Origin: Oscillospiraceae bacterium
Lineage (GTDB): Bacteria > Bacillota > Clostridia > Saccharofermentanales > Saccharofermentanaceae
Direction of reading: 5' to 3'
Assembly (NCBI GenBank): GCA_015069205.1
Contig: SVIZ01000004.1
Coordinates: 34,429 to 98,428, forward strand
Length of the DNA stretch: 64,000 nucleotides
Below, piece by piece: positions 52,899 through 63,895 of this stretch. The translations under genes were made by a program, and so were the position numbers. The notes under the pieces were generated by a model, which had not been told where the DNA came from, made no database searches, and saw nothing but the letters and a program-made list of their open reading frames with translations. The stretch's first letter is position 1. The number at the start of each line of letters is the position of its first letter.

Positions 52899-54107
52899 TC
52901 AGGTTATCGTATGAACACCGCTCGTTGAAACAACGCAGAGCTTATTGCCTGAAAGGAAATTCATTCTGATGATATCTTCATCAACGACATAATCATTGGT
53001 GATAACACCCGAAGTGTTATAAACAAATACTCTCTTATCAACGCTGATGGCATAATAGCCGTCTCCCTGGGCAACGCAGATGATGTTGGTTCCGATATTG
53101 GAATCATAGATAATACTGTCGGAAGAATTAATTATCGCAAGCCTGTTAAGCTGGCTGACACCGTCGGAATAAGTAACGAAGAGATTATTTCCGACCTTTT
53201 TAACATAACCGATGGCTGAAAAAGGTGTATCCATCCTTGCAAGAGTATTATCTTTAACTTCGTAAAAGCCATTTGACGTAAAACAGCAAAGCTTATTGCC
53301 GACATAGCAGATCGAAGCAAAGATTACATTGTCTTCAGTGGTATATACCGCATAGTCATCAACTTCGTAACCCTTATTAGTCTTCTCGATAGAGAAAACT
53401 CTGATATAAGGAACAATAACGGCACCACTGGTATTTATCGTTGATACGGCAATAAGAGATGAATCAGCATTAAAAGTGCAGCAGACCGGGAAACCTGAAT
53501 TATAAGATGTCCATACAGCTATCTGATTTCCGCTCTTATCATAAACAACAACCTCACCGAAAGACTCTTCACTTCCGCAGATAACGGCAGTAAAGCCGTC
53601 TTCAGACATCTGAACGGACTTAACCGGATTTTGCGTAGGTTTGCTGTACCATACACCATCCCTGTCAAGAACAGTAAAGTTATATCCATCTCGGTCAAAT
53701 ACGGCTACATACTCGCCGAAAGTAACACACTGCGGGTTCTGATAAGATACTGCCTGTGCGAAAACTTCGGTACCAGAAAGGTTGAGATAAGCAATACGTT
53801 CAGATGTTATCTTAATAACGCCGTCTGCGTATGGATAAAGCTTCTGTGCTTCAGAATACTCGCATGAGAAACCGCCCTGAGCCGAGAGCTTGATCTGTGC
53901 ATCAGCACCTGACATAGAATCGATTTTTTTGGATACAACGAAAATAAGACCTATGCTGATGATCAACAGCGCAGCAAAGATCGTAACAGCTATCGTAAGA
54001 CCCTTACGGATCATGGATTGCGAAATACCGCCTTCTTTTTTCTTTTCAGAAGGCTTCGAATCATTCTTTATAACCGTCTTTTCAGTTTTCTTAGTTTTAT
54101 TCTTCAT
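52899..54107 (-). CDS. Membrane-anchored beta-propeller-like protein (DUF5711-like)
   Basis: About 402 residues with a Lys-rich cytoplasmic tail, one membrane helix (about 36-62) and an extracytoplasmic region with many repeats of 40-45 residues of alternating hydrophobic strands, as in a WD or PQQ-like propeller. ATG 54107 is one base after the DUF4340 gene's stop, with GAAAGAAG upstream. It closes the ABC-exporter gene block and probably belongs to that system. No catalytic motif was seen. Confidence 0.75.
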   Translation of the reverse strand: MKNKTKKTEKTVIKNDSKPSEKKKEGGISQSMIRKGLTIAVTIFAALLIISIGLIFVVSKKIDSMSGADAQIKLSAQGGFSCEYSEAQKLYPYADGVIKITSERIAYLNLSGTEVFAQAVSYQNPQCVTFGEYVAVFDRDGYNFTVLDRDGVWYSKPTQNPVKSVQMSEDGFTAVICGSEESFGEVVVYDKSGNQIAVWTSYNSGFPVCCTFNADSSLIAVSTINTSGAVIVPYIRVFSIEKTNKGYEVDDYAVYTTEDNVIFASICYVGNKLCCFTSNGFYEVKDNTLARMDTPFSAIGYVKKVGNNLFVTYSDGVSQLNRLAIINSSDSIIYDSNIGTNIICVAQGDGYYAISVDKRVFVYNTSGVITNDYVVDEDIIRMNFLSGNKLCVVSTSGVHTIT

Positions 54108-54108
54108 C

Positions 54109-55602
54109 TTATACTTCTTTCGGCAGATCATAGATGCCGTTAACGTTTCCGGAAATGGCTTCGTTTAAAAGCTCATATGCTCTCCAGCAGCCATAACTGT
54201 ATGTGTCCGTGCCGCCGTCATTAAACAATTCTCTTGAATATACATAGAAACCTGTATATTCATCGTCTTTAAAAACATAGAATGAATCATTGTCTCTGGA
54301 ATAAAAATCATAAGTCGTTGTTACATAATTCTTATCAAGAAAACTCAACGACATAACAGGACCGGGTACTGTATTAACGCTGGCATTAGTTTCAATTCCG
54401 CCAATGTTGATGCATGCAATACTTTCAAAAAGAATTGAACAGTATGATCGGCCCAATGAATCAGATATCTGGGCATTGCGTCCGTCAAGAGTGACGAATG
54501 CCTCTTGGGAAGTAATGCTTTTTCCGTCAGGAACATCCAATTCAAATTTGAATGTTTTGTCTCCGTATGTACCTGTAATAGATGAAATATCCTTAACATA
54601 ACAGTAGCAGATATATGGATCAATTAGAGTCAACTCCTTAAGTTCAAGACCTTCCAATTGATATGAATTAATTACGAAACAAATGTCACTGCCAGATATA
54701 TAACCATAATAGGAATTATCGATCTTTTTGCCGAAATAGATTTCTGTTTTATCACCGTTCTTCATATTAAGAACAAAATGAAACTCCGGATCATCAAGGC
54801 CATAAGAAGCTTTTTCACTGTCACTTACAGCTACATAATCTTTGATTTCAAGCGAAACGATAGTGTCAATTAAAGTACCAAAATACTGGCTAGCAGCATG
54901 TTTGTATGGCTTATAGATCTCAAAGTTTGCAATTCCTGATGCAGTAACGGAAACTCTGGCGTCAAGAGAAAGACCGTCACTCTTCCTGTCAAAATGAACA
55001 GTATCAAGATCCTGATAACTGATATCCAATGCTCTTGAATCAAGGAAAAATACGGAAGTAACATTGGCATTATCCAGTGTAATAGCTGTGACAGTATATA
55101 TATCCTGCGAGCCGGAAACATTTAAATAACAATATTTTCCGTCAGGAGATTTATTACCAAGATAAACTGTTGTTACAGAACCATTCAAAGCATTGATAGT
55201 AATGGTAAATGCAGGATTATCAAGACCGTATTCAGCCAGATTTCCGGAAGAAGAAACATTTGCAAAGCCGTAAAAAGATGACATCAACGACACAAAATGT
55301 GAAAGTTTAGACTGAGAATAATCTGCTGAAGGATCTTTATCATCGCCCTGATATTCATAGCTTGTAATACCGGTTGAATCTGTAGAACAACTAACCGATG
55401 TAGTATAACCGGTATCTCGGCTAAATACAGAAACAGAAGAAATATCCATAGAATTAAAGTAAACTACTTCAATCATACCGCTTCCGGTAGTCTCATTAAT
55501 CTTGTCATTTCTATACTTATCAACTGCAAAATAAACTATTGCACCGATAATGAGCGCAACAAGAATAAGTGCAGGTACGATAAGATTCTTAACTGACTTC
55601 AT
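54109..55602 (-). CDS. DUF4340 domain protein
   Basis: A 497-residue protein with an N-terminal membrane helix (about residues 6-28) and an external region typical of DUF4340: F-A-N-V-S-S-S-G-N-L-A-E-Y-G-L-D-N-P and later A-S-Y-G-L-D-D-P-E-F, each followed by a strand and Y-L-G-N-K or Y-F-G-K-K. Such proteins nearly always follow a GldG-like gene in an ABC-exporter operon, as here (one base gap). Molecular role unknown. Confidence 0.87.
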   Translation of the reverse strand: MKSVKNLIVPALILVALIIGAIVYFAVDKYRNDKINETTGSGMIEVVYFNSMDISSVSVFSRDTGYTTSVSCSTDSTGITSYEYQGDDKDPSADYSQSKLSHFVSLMSSFYGFANVSSSGNLAEYGLDNPAFTITINALNGSVTTVYLGNKSPDGKYCYLNVSGSQDIYTVTAITLDNANVTSVFFLDSRALDISYQDLDTVHFDRKSDGLSLDARVSVTASGIANFEIYKPYKHAASQYFGTLIDTIVSLEIKDYVAVSDSEKASYGLDDPEFHFVLNMKNGDKTEIYFGKKIDNSYYGYISGSDICFVINSYQLEGLELKELTLIDPYICYCYVKDISSITGTYGDKTFKFELDVPDGKSITSQEAFVTLDGRNAQISDSLGRSYCSILFESIACINIGGIETNASVNTVPGPVMSLSFLDKNYVTTTYDFYSRDNDSFYVFKDDEYTGFYVYSRELFNDGGTDTYSYGCWRAYELLNEAISGNVNGIYDLPKEV

Positions 55603-55603
55603 A

Positions 55604-57106
55604 TCAGAGATTCTTCCTCTTTGCGTATACGATTACGGCAGCTCCGACAAGGATAACCGGAATAAAGATCATAAATATCACCATGATAAGCGTTGATGAA
55701 GATGTGCTGACTTTTGTACTGTTAAGCGAGAAATTATCAACGTTTTTAGTAGCAACATTAATATCAGCAGTAGACATTGAACTCGTAAGTTCTCTTATAC
55801 TTGATCTAAAGAACTCGACATTAACATCATTCATTCCATAACCGGATATATATTCATCAGAAGTAAGGTTTGTCGTACCATATACAAATACTTTTGCAGC
55901 ATTATAACCCTGACCGAAAGCAAACATACCAACATAATACTGGTTAGTTGTATCAGTAGAATTCTCTAAAGCATTGCCGCTGTTATCAAATTCAGTCAAA
56001 GTTGCGTTGTTACTTGTCTTTAAAACAGGGACCGCAGTTGCACCTGAATTCGGATTGTTATATACACTTATTGATCTGCTGTATGTTGCGTGAATATAAG
56101 GAACAGAAGCATATTCAACAAAAGAATCAGTTGCAGTAACAGTATGATCGATCGTATAACCGCTTCTCTGATAACCCGGATCATTTTCGTTTATAAGAGC
56201 CGGATCAATATTAACATTCATCTCGTTGAGAAGAAGATTGAGTCTCTCAAATCTCTCAGTTACATTCTTAAGATTGAAATTAACTGCAACAAATATCTTT
56301 CCTCCATTTTTGAGGTAATCTGACATTGCAACATACATCTTTTCGGAAATATCAGCATTAGGACCATTCAGGATCAAAAGATTACAATCTTCAGGAATCG
56401 TGAAATTATCTGAAGAAGGAAGTTCCTCTACATCAATAGACATGGAATTAAGGATCTGTGTTATATAAAAACTGCCATCTTCCTTTAGTCCGGAAACTAT
56501 ATAAGCTTTACACAGATAATTGCTGGTAAGCATATTCATGTTATTTGTAAAGATATATTCAGTATTGTTGCCGGTAATGTAATAGACTCCCGTAGAATAA
56601 TAACGGTCTTCATCAAAAGAATAGCAATCAATAGGAGCTATGATCTTAAGTCTGCCATTATATTCGATAACAAAATTGTCTATATTTGAAGCAAGATCAT
56701 AAGTATTTGAAGGATCAAGCTGCGTAATGATTCCGGGATTCTCTGTAAGATCAACATATTCTACGGTAATCTTACCGTCTGATTTCTTAACATAATCATC
56801 AAGCAAAGGGATAATGTACTGATAAGGAGTTCCGGACACATTATCGGGACGGTTAAAAAGGCCTACGATCCGGATATGTGCATCAGCAGGCAGTGAATCG
56901 ATAAAATCCTGCGTAGGCTGGGAAATCGTATTCTGTCCATAATCGGAGAAATCGAAAGATAATGATTTTCCAAATATACCGTCGAAAAGAATATTTACTA
57001 AGACTATGATTCCGATCAAAATTACTACAGAGCCAATGGAATAAAGCTTAAGCTTATCTGCCCTGTTATCAGTTTGTTTATTCTGTTTTGCAGATTTATT
57101 ACTCAT
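55604..57106 (-). CDS. GldG-like ABC-transporter auxiliary protein
   Basis: A 500-residue protein with an N-terminal membrane helix (about 23-45), a large outside domain and a C-terminal helix (about 474-495). S-D-Y-G-Q-N-T-I-S-Q-P-T and the N-L-L-I-L-N-G-P segment fit the ABC-type uncharacterised transport auxiliary domain known from GldG. In Bacteroidetes GldFG is linked to gliding; in Firmicutes the role of homologues is not settled. It lies 18 bases after the permease gene. Confidence 0.85.
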   Translation of the reverse strand: MSNKSAKQNKQTDNRADKLKLYSIGSVVILIGIIVLVNILFDGIFGKSLSFDFSDYGQNTISQPTQDFIDSLPADAHIRIVGLFNRPDNVSGTPYQYIIPLLDDYVKKSDGKITVEYVDLTENPGIITQLDPSNTYDLASNIDNFVIEYNGRLKIIAPIDCYSFDEDRYYSTGVYYITGNNTEYIFTNNMNMLTSNYLCKAYIVSGLKEDGSFYITQILNSMSIDVEELPSSDNFTIPEDCNLLILNGPNADISEKMYVAMSDYLKNGGKIFVAVNFNLKNVTERFERLNLLLNEMNVNIDPALINENDPGYQRSGYTIDHTVTATDSFVEYASVPYIHATYSRSISVYNNPNSGATAVPVLKTSNNATLTEFDNSGNALENSTDTTNQYYVGMFAFGQGYNAAKVFVYGTTNLTSDEYISGYGMNDVNVEFFRSSIRELTSSMSTADINVATKNVDNFSLNSTKVSTSSSTLIMVIFMIFIPVILVGAAVIVYAKRKNL

Positions 57107-57124
57107 GATAGTTACAACCCTCCG

Positions 57125-57892
57125 TTAAGACTGACTCCAGCGTTTCTTTTCAAGAACCCTGAATGTCAAATACATAAACAGGACACCGATAGAAACTAGG
57201 AAAACAAGCGAAGACACGGAAAAAACTCCAAGACGGAAATCTTGTGTCTTAACAAAAGGATCAAACCAGGCAATTGCCTTTTTGACAGCACTGCCAATAT
57301 GATAAGCAGATGCAGTCTTAGCGCCTAACATACTTGCAATAGAACTGGCAGCCGTACCGGCATATCCTGCAATAACAGTAAGAAGTTGAGTGATCAGAAT
57401 AATAATGAAGGCTACAATTGCTGAAACAATCTGATTATCAGTAATTGCAGAAGCAAAAAGACCCATGGATATAAACATGAAAGCCATGAAGAAGAATACT
57501 ATGATAGTTCCGACTGCGCCTACACCAAACGCACCGCCGCATCCGACTGTAACGATGATATGGATGACGACATTGATAAACATAATAACGAAAAGCGCAA
57601 ATGCAGCAAGAACCTTGCCGACGACAACACTAAACAGACTGACAGGTGTCGTGTAATACAAAATGTCTGTTCCCCTCTTTTTATCATCAGCAAGAAGTCC
57701 CATCGTGATGATAGGAACAATTATGACGAAAAAAGACCTGAGTGAGATTACTTCACTTCCGATATTTACAGCACCGGTGCTGAATTGGGAATAAAAAATA
57801 AAGCCTGAAAGGAATGAGAATATAGCAATTGCAACATAGCCTACAGGAGATCTGAAATAAGATAAAAATTCACGCTTAAATATAGCCAGCAT
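57125..57892 (-). CDS. ABC transporter permease (GldF/ABC-2 like)
   Basis: A 255-residue integral membrane protein with about six helices: F-K-R-E-F-L-S-Y-F-R-S-P-V-G-Y at the N-terminus is typical of ABC-2 exporters, and D-D-K-K-R-G-T matches the conserved loop after the second helix. It begins two bases after the ATPase gene, so the two form the exporter core. Substrate unknown. Confidence 0.9.
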   Translation of the reverse strand: MLAIFKREFLSYFRSPVGYVAIAIFSFLSGFIFYSQFSTGAVNIGSEVISLRSFFVIIVPIITMGLLADDKKRGTDILYYTTPVSLFSVVVGKVLAAFALFVIMFINVVIHIIVTVGCGGAFGVGAVGTIIVFFFMAFMFISMGLFASAITDNQIVSAIVAFIIILITQLLTVIAGYAGTAASSIASMLGAKTASAYHIGSAVKKAIAWFDPFVKTQDFRLGVFSVSSLVFLVSIGVLFMYLTFRVLEKKRWSQS

Positions 57893-57894
57893 AA

Positions 57895-58842
57895 TTAAAC
57901 CTTCCTCTTTCCTGCAGTTATATTGATGAATATGTCTTCAAGAGAAGGATCCATAGAACGAAGTTCAAGGATCGGCCAGCCTTGCTGCGCCATGAAAAAG
58001 AATATAGAAGATCTGATCTCAGTGGAACTCTCACCTACCAAAGTAATCTCAATCTGACTGACTTTGGAATTAATAACCTTGGGTACAGCCGAAGCGATTC
58101 CCGGAAGAGTACGGATCTTAGCAGAACAATCCTTAGCAGGACCGCCAAAAGTCATAAGCAGTTTGGTCTGTCCTGAAAGTCTCTTAGAAAGATCACTTAA
58201 TGAATCAACAGCAGCGATATAGCCGTTATTGATGATAACAACTCTGTCAGCTACTTCCTGAATCTCAGAAAGAATATGAGAGCTGATTATGATCGAATGT
58301 GATTTTGCAAGAGATTTTATAAGTCTTCTGATCTCAATGATCTGATTGGGATCAAGTCCTACAGTAGGCTCATCAAGAATAAGGATCGAAGGATCACCGA
58401 CCATAGCCTGGGCAATACCCACACGCTGCTTATAACCCTTAGAAAGATTGCCGATAAGTCTGTCAGTGACATCAGCTATCTTAACCAGAGTAATGATCCT
58501 CTCAAGCATATGCTTGCGCTTGGCCTTGGCAACACCCTTAAGGTCACAAATAAAATCAAGATATTCCTTTACCGTCATATCCATATAAAGAGGCGGAGTT
58601 TCAGGAAGATATCCTATTTCCTTTTTTGCGAGTTCTGGCTCTTCAAGAATATCATGTCCGTTTACTTTAACTGTTCCGGATGTAGAAGAAAGATAACCTG
58701 TAATGATATTCATCGTAGTAGATTTACCGGCACCGTTAGGGCCAAGGAAACCCAATACCTCATCGTCATTTACAGTGAATGAGATACCATTAACGGCCTT
58801 TTTATCGCCATATCTCTTCACTAGATTGTTGATCTCTATCAT
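57895..58842 (-). CDS. ABC transporter ATP-binding protein
   Basis: A 315-residue ATPase with Walker A G-P-N-G-A-G-K-S-T (about 34-42), signature L-S-K-G-Y-K-Q-R, Walker B L-I-L-D-E-P-T and switch His in I-I-S-S-H. The C-terminal 90 residues are an extension common in GldA-like exporters. GGAGG precedes the ATG. It heads the five-gene exporter block reading to 52899. Confidence 0.95.
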   Translation of the reverse strand: MIEINNLVKRYGDKKAVNGISFTVNDDEVLGFLGPNGAGKSTTMNIITGYLSSTSGTVKVNGHDILEEPELAKKEIGYLPETPPLYMDMTVKEYLDFICDLKGVAKAKRKHMLERIITLVKIADVTDRLIGNLSKGYKQRVGIAQAMVGDPSILILDEPTVGLDPNQIIEIRRLIKSLAKSHSIIISSHILSEIQEVADRVVIINNGYIAAVDSLSDLSKRLSGQTKLLMTFGGPAKDCSAKIRTLPGIASAVPKVINSKVSQIEITLVGESSTEIRSSIFFFMAQQGWPILELRSMDPSLEDIFINITAGKRKV

Positions 58843-58936
58843 TGTAACCTCCAGATTAGCCAGAAAAGCGCATACAACCTATTATTATATCAAAATAAGA
58901 AGAAAATAATAATAAAAGGCAAAAAGAATTGAGTAA

Positions 58937-59707
58937 TCAGGCCTGTCTTAAGGTCAATTCACAGGCGAAAACCTTGGTATCTATGTTCTTATATCCGAAA
59001 ACACTAACTTTCTCAGCATTCTGGGTAATAAACAATTCAACCTTCTCCCCTGCTCTAACCTCACTGTTATAGTTGATAACAAGGTCTTCTATAAGTGAAA
59101 CATCATAACCGCACTTAAATAGCGCATCATAGGCCCATGCCGTATAACGCGAGTTGTTTACATGCCTGTTGCGGTCAAGCTCTGTATAGTCAGCATACTT
59201 AATGATCACGGGCTTTGTCGTCTCATCCGCGATATCATTTCTGGTCGGGAAAAAGATTTTCGGGCATTTCTCACCGAATACAAGCCTGGGATCCTGAATC
59301 GTTGGAGGCGGAAGTTCAGGTCTCTTTGAAGCAATAACGGGTCTGTGGGTATTCCAGTCAGCCAGGATCCACGCTGAAGAAGCCTGTCCAATAAGTCTGT
59401 TGTCACTGCTGTATATCTCGAAATCACGGCCGTAATAGATCTTATCCAGATAATTGGACCATGTTCTGATACGGAACGTCTCATGCCAATTAGGAAGCTC
59501 ACTAAAATGAAGCCGCATCTTAAGGATTATCCAGCAGATTGAATTATCCTTAAGAAATGAAGTCCCGTAACCTACGGCATTAGAGCTTCTTTCTGCAGCC
59601 TCCTGAAGATCACCTATAAGTGAAGAACAATAAAGCTTGTCGCCGATACCACATTCAGTAGCCTTGCAGTAGACATCGACATCAGTGTATTTGGGGAAAT
59701 CACTCAT
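58937..59707 (-). CDS. Acyl-ACP thioesterase
   Basis: A 256-residue double hot-dog thioesterase of the FatA/bacterial acyl-ACP type, releasing fatty acids from acyl-carrier protein. Segments R-T-W-S-N-Y-L-D-K near 80, A-S-S-A-W-I-L-A-D-W near 108 and the second-domain N-R-H-V-N-N-S-R-Y with catalytic Asn/His near 180 are typical. The first ATG overlaps the stop of the upstream gene by eight bases. Chain-length preference cannot be read. Confidence 0.9.
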   Translation of the reverse strand: MSDFPKYTDVDVYCKATECGIGDKLYCSSLIGDLQEAAERSSNAVGYGTSFLKDNSICWIILKMRLHFSELPNWHETFRIRTWSNYLDKIYYGRDFEIYSSDNRLIGQASSAWILADWNTHRPVIASKRPELPPPTIQDPRLVFGEKCPKIFFPTRNDIADETTKPVIIKYADYTELDRNRHVNNSRYTAWAYDALFKCGYDVSLIEDLVINYNSEVRAGEKVELFITQNAEKVSVFGYKNIDTKVFACELTLRQA

Positions 59708-60278
59708 CTTCGTTATCCTTTTCCTTAGGCTTATGAGGCATTACCATAGGCTTAGTATTTCTCGGGTTATATCTTCTGAATACAGGATACATCTCTTCCT
59801 TATACATGAATACGATAAGGATCTTCATTCCTTCGTCAGTAAAAAGCCAGTACCAGTGATTATCATCAATATCAAACTGTTTATACTCAGTCATCTTTAT
59901 AACGATATTTGCACTCTCTTTGTCTGAGTTAAATCTGTCAGACGTTACGGGACCGATATATTCACAATCCTTCAAAGAGAAACTTACAAGCTCTTCACGC
60001 TTGTTGTCACCGAGAATGGTTGCACAATCAACAAGATCATTGGAGATCTCGATCTCATATATCTTACTCTGGCGCTTAATCAGTATTACTACACCGGCAA
60101 CAATACCGAAAGATACGATACCGGATATAAAGAAATAATTCTCACCGATAAGGAAATTCACAAAGAAAGCAAAAAATATAGCAACTATCGCAATTGCAAT
60201 CAAAAATGTATTGAAGATTACTTCAGTAAGCCCGTTCTTGCGCTTAACACTTGTCTCAATAAAACTGTCTTGTAACAT
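59700..60278 (-). CDS. Uncharacterised two-helix membrane protein (YcxB-like)
   Basis: A 192-residue protein with two hydrophobic helices (about 22-46 and 49-68) followed by a soluble C-terminal region of alternating strands, as in YcxB/PH-like membrane proteins, and an acidic tail. Function unknown. It overlaps the thioesterase gene by eight bases. GAGGTG lies four bases before the ATG. The palindromic DNA at 60331-60423 lies just upstream. Confidence 0.72.
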   Translation of the reverse strand: MLQDSFIETSVKRKNGLTEVIFNTFLIAIAIVAIFFAFFVNFLIGENYFFISGIVSFGIVAGVVILIKRQSKIYEIEISNDLVDCATILGDNKREELVSFSLKDCEYIGPVTSDRFNSDKESANIVIKMTEYKQFDIDDNHWYWLFTDEGMKILIVFMYKEEMYPVFRRYNPRNTKPMVMPHKPKEKDNEDE

Positions 60279-60330
60279 GATTCACCTCAAACAACAGCGT
60301 AATTTTATCACATTTATTATATGTTTGAGA

Positions 60331-60423
60331 AAAGTACGGCTTAAAGTACGGCTATAGCCGTATCAACAGCCATATTTTAAATGATATACATGACAAAATG
60401 CGGTTAATAATCCGGCATATGCC
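60331..60423. repeat. Direct and palindromic repeats in the 60279-60512 gap
   Basis: AAAGTACGGCT occurs at 60331-60341 and again at 60343-60353, and the second copy opens a perfect 16-base palindrome TACGGCTATAGCCGTA (60347-60362). A second palindrome GGCATATGCC is at 60414-60423. They lie upstream of the minus-strand gene ending at 60278 and downstream of groEL, and look like operator sites. Confidence 0.6.
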
Positions 60424-60450
60424 ATAGTATTAGCCACATTTTATGACACA

Positions 60451-60490
60451 AAAAAGAGAACCGCCTCATTTGAAGCGGTTCTCTCATTTT
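60451..60490 (-). terminator. groEL terminator
   Basis: AGAGAACCGC (60455-60464) and GCGGTTCTCT (60475-60484) form a perfect 10-base stem. Read on the minus strand it is followed by six T, just after the groEL stop. Confidence 0.92.
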
Positions 60491-60512
60491 ATCAATTAAT
60501 ATTACGATCGAA

Positions 60513-62144
<1,632 letters not shown>

Positions 62145-62155
62145 TTATTTACTGA

Positions 62156-62443
62156 TTAATCTTCAACGATTGCAGCAATGTCATCCTGGCGGACGATGAT
62201 GTATTCTTCACCGTCAAGCTTTACGTTAGTGCCGGCATAATCACGGATAATTACCTTCTCGCCTACTTTAACTTCCATCTTGATCTCATTGCCGTCAACG
62301 ATTCCACCGGGACCTACTGCGATGATCTCTGCAATCTGGGGCTTCTGCTGAGCTCCTGAAGAAAGGATGATTCCACTCTTTGTTGTCTCTTCAGCCTGAA
62401 GTTTCTTTACTACTACCTTATCTGCTAAGGGCTTAATTGTCAT
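62156..62443 (-). CDS. groS: Co-chaperonin GroES
   Basis: Ten-kDa lid of the GroEL chamber, 95 residues. [12 protein letters not shown] at the start, the mobile loop [10 protein letters not shown] and D-Y-A-G-T-N-V near the end are typical. ATG 62443 is chosen since GGAGGT precedes it; a TTG at 62458 lies inside that ribosome binding site. Confidence 0.98.
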   Translation of the reverse strand: MTIKPLADKVVVKKLQAEETTKSGIILSSGAQQKPQIAEIIAVGPGGIVDGNEIKMEVKVGEKVIIRDYAGTNVKLDGEEYIIVRQDDIAAIVED

Positions 62444-62470
62444 AAAAAAGACCTCCAATACAATGAAATT

Positions 62471-62505
62471 GTGGTTAGCACTCTATTGCCTTAAGTGCTA
62501 ACCAC
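62471..62505 (-). promoter_or_regulatory. CIRCE operator for HrcA
   Basis: TTAGCACTC, nine bases, AAGTGCTAA at 62475-62501 match the CIRCE consensus with one change in the right half. Flanking bases extend the arms to a perfect 12 (GTGGTTAGCACT and AGTGCTAACCAC). It overlaps the expected transcription start near 62504, so HrcA would repress groES-groEL. Confidence 0.95.
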
Positions 62506-62510
62506 AACAA

Positions 62511-62539
62511 AATATAATTCTTAATTTCCTGACTGTCAA
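62511..62539 (-). promoter_or_regulatory. Promoter of groES-groEL
   Basis: On the minus strand TTGACA (62534-62539), 17 bases and TATATT (62511-62516), a near-perfect vegetative promoter directly ahead of CIRCE. Confidence 0.9.
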
Positions 62540-62566
62540 TACGAAAATCAAAAAAAGTCAAAAACT

Positions 62567-63880
62567 CTAATGAACCAGATCTTCAAGCGGAATATCGGTA
62601 TAACAGTCGTCTAAATCAGGCGCATATCTCGGGACCGGAACTTCGTCAAAATCTGTTGTAGTTCCATAAAAGAACTCCTGAACATAAGGTACGATGGCAT
62701 TCCAGTTGATACGCATGCTCCACTCATCACCATACATTCCTTCGTTATAGCATCCGTCGATAGGAAGCTGTAGATATTGGATCTCAGGATCAGTAAGTGA
62801 CGGAAGGAATTCTAAAGCCATCTTCTCGATTTCTTCCTGATCGATATCAGTAACAATAGACTCAAGTACAACTTCGATGGCCTGAAGTTTTTCTGAAGCA
62901 GAAAGATTCATAAACTGGTCAAGAATACTTCGGAGAACCTCTGTCTGGCGTTCCTGACGTTCATAAACACCGTTACCTACATGTCTTACACGGGCATAAG
63001 CAACAGCCTGAGTACCATCAAGCCATACGCTGTCACCATAATCATAAATATAGTCAGAGCTTCCGACCTCTTCTATGGAGATATTTGCATCGCTCGCTTC
63101 TCCGGGAGTGACACTACAATATACACCGCCTACGGCATCAACAATGTCAGCCATGCGCGCGAAATTAACATATGCATAACCTTCGATTTCGATTCTTAAA
63201 ATACTCTCAACAGTCTCGAGCAACAGATCTGGTCCGTTCCATGACATTGAAGCGTTGATCTTATAAAAGTGCTCATATCCGGGGAACAATGCATAAGCAT
63301 CTCTGGGAATTGATACAAGCTTCATAGTACCATTAGTCTTGTCTATTGAAAGAACGCAGATAACGTCAGATCGCTCACCCGTTCCAGAATCGTTATAGTA
63401 TCTCGATCTGCTGTCGATTCCAATCAGAAGATAATTCTTGACAGGTTCTGCCTGAATATATTCATATCTTGTAGTCTGAGTAACAGCATGAAGAGGGACT
63501 GTCTCACCGCGCTCGTTAACGATAGTGATTACAGCATCCGGCTCAGTAGTCTGATAAGTAATCTTGCTTAAAAGATAATTCTTATACCAGACACCAAAGC
63601 ATACAACACCGACCAAAACACCGACAAGAGCAGCTATAACTCCGAAGATAACACGGTATTTCTTATGATTGAATCTTTTCTTGGAAGACTTAGCCGTCTT
63701 CTGCGATTTGGCAGCTTCTTTGGTAAAACCGTACTGAAAGGCTTCTTCACTCTCAGTGCTTAACTTCTGTTCCTTAGTCTGCTTAGCAAGCTCTGCAGAC
63801 AGATCCGTAAATTCGGAATTGTCAAAGACTGAAGTCTCGGCAGTCGGAACATACTTTCTGATCTTGTTGTTATTATCCAT
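62567..63880 (-). CDS. LytR-CpsA-Psr (LCP) family protein
   Basis: A 437-residue protein with an N-terminal charged tail of about 75 residues, a membrane helix (about 76-98) and an extracytoplasmic LCP domain from about 150 to 370. Y-L-L-I-G-I-D-S-R, G-E-R-S-D-V-I, S-I-P-R-D-A-Y and the arginines in these motifs bind the polyprenyl pyrophosphate. LCP proteins attach wall teichoic acid or capsule to peptidoglycan, so it may serve the glycan made by the locus at 16205-21492, although distant. GGAAGATAGT precedes the ATG. Confidence 0.92.
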   Translation of the reverse strand: MDNNNKIRKYVPTAETSVFDNSEFTDLSAELAKQTKEQKLSTESEEAFQYGFTKEAAKSQKTAKSSKKRFNHKKYRVIFGVIAALVGVLVGVVCFGVWYKNYLLSKITYQTTEPDAVITIVNERGETVPLHAVTQTTRYEYIQAEPVKNYLLIGIDSRSRYYNDSGTGERSDVICVLSIDKTNGTMKLVSIPRDAYALFPGYEHFYKINASMSWNGPDLLLETVESILRIEIEGYAYVNFARMADIVDAVGGVYCSVTPGEASDANISIEEVGSSDYIYDYGDSVWLDGTQAVAYARVRHVGNGVYERQERQTEVLRSILDQFMNLSASEKLQAIEVVLESIVTDIDQEEIEKMALEFLPSLTDPEIQYLQLPIDGCYNEGMYGDEWSMRINWNAIVPYVQEFFYGTTTDFDEVPVPRYAPDLDDCYTDIPLEDLVH

Positions 63881-63895
63881 ACTATCTTCCTTTGT

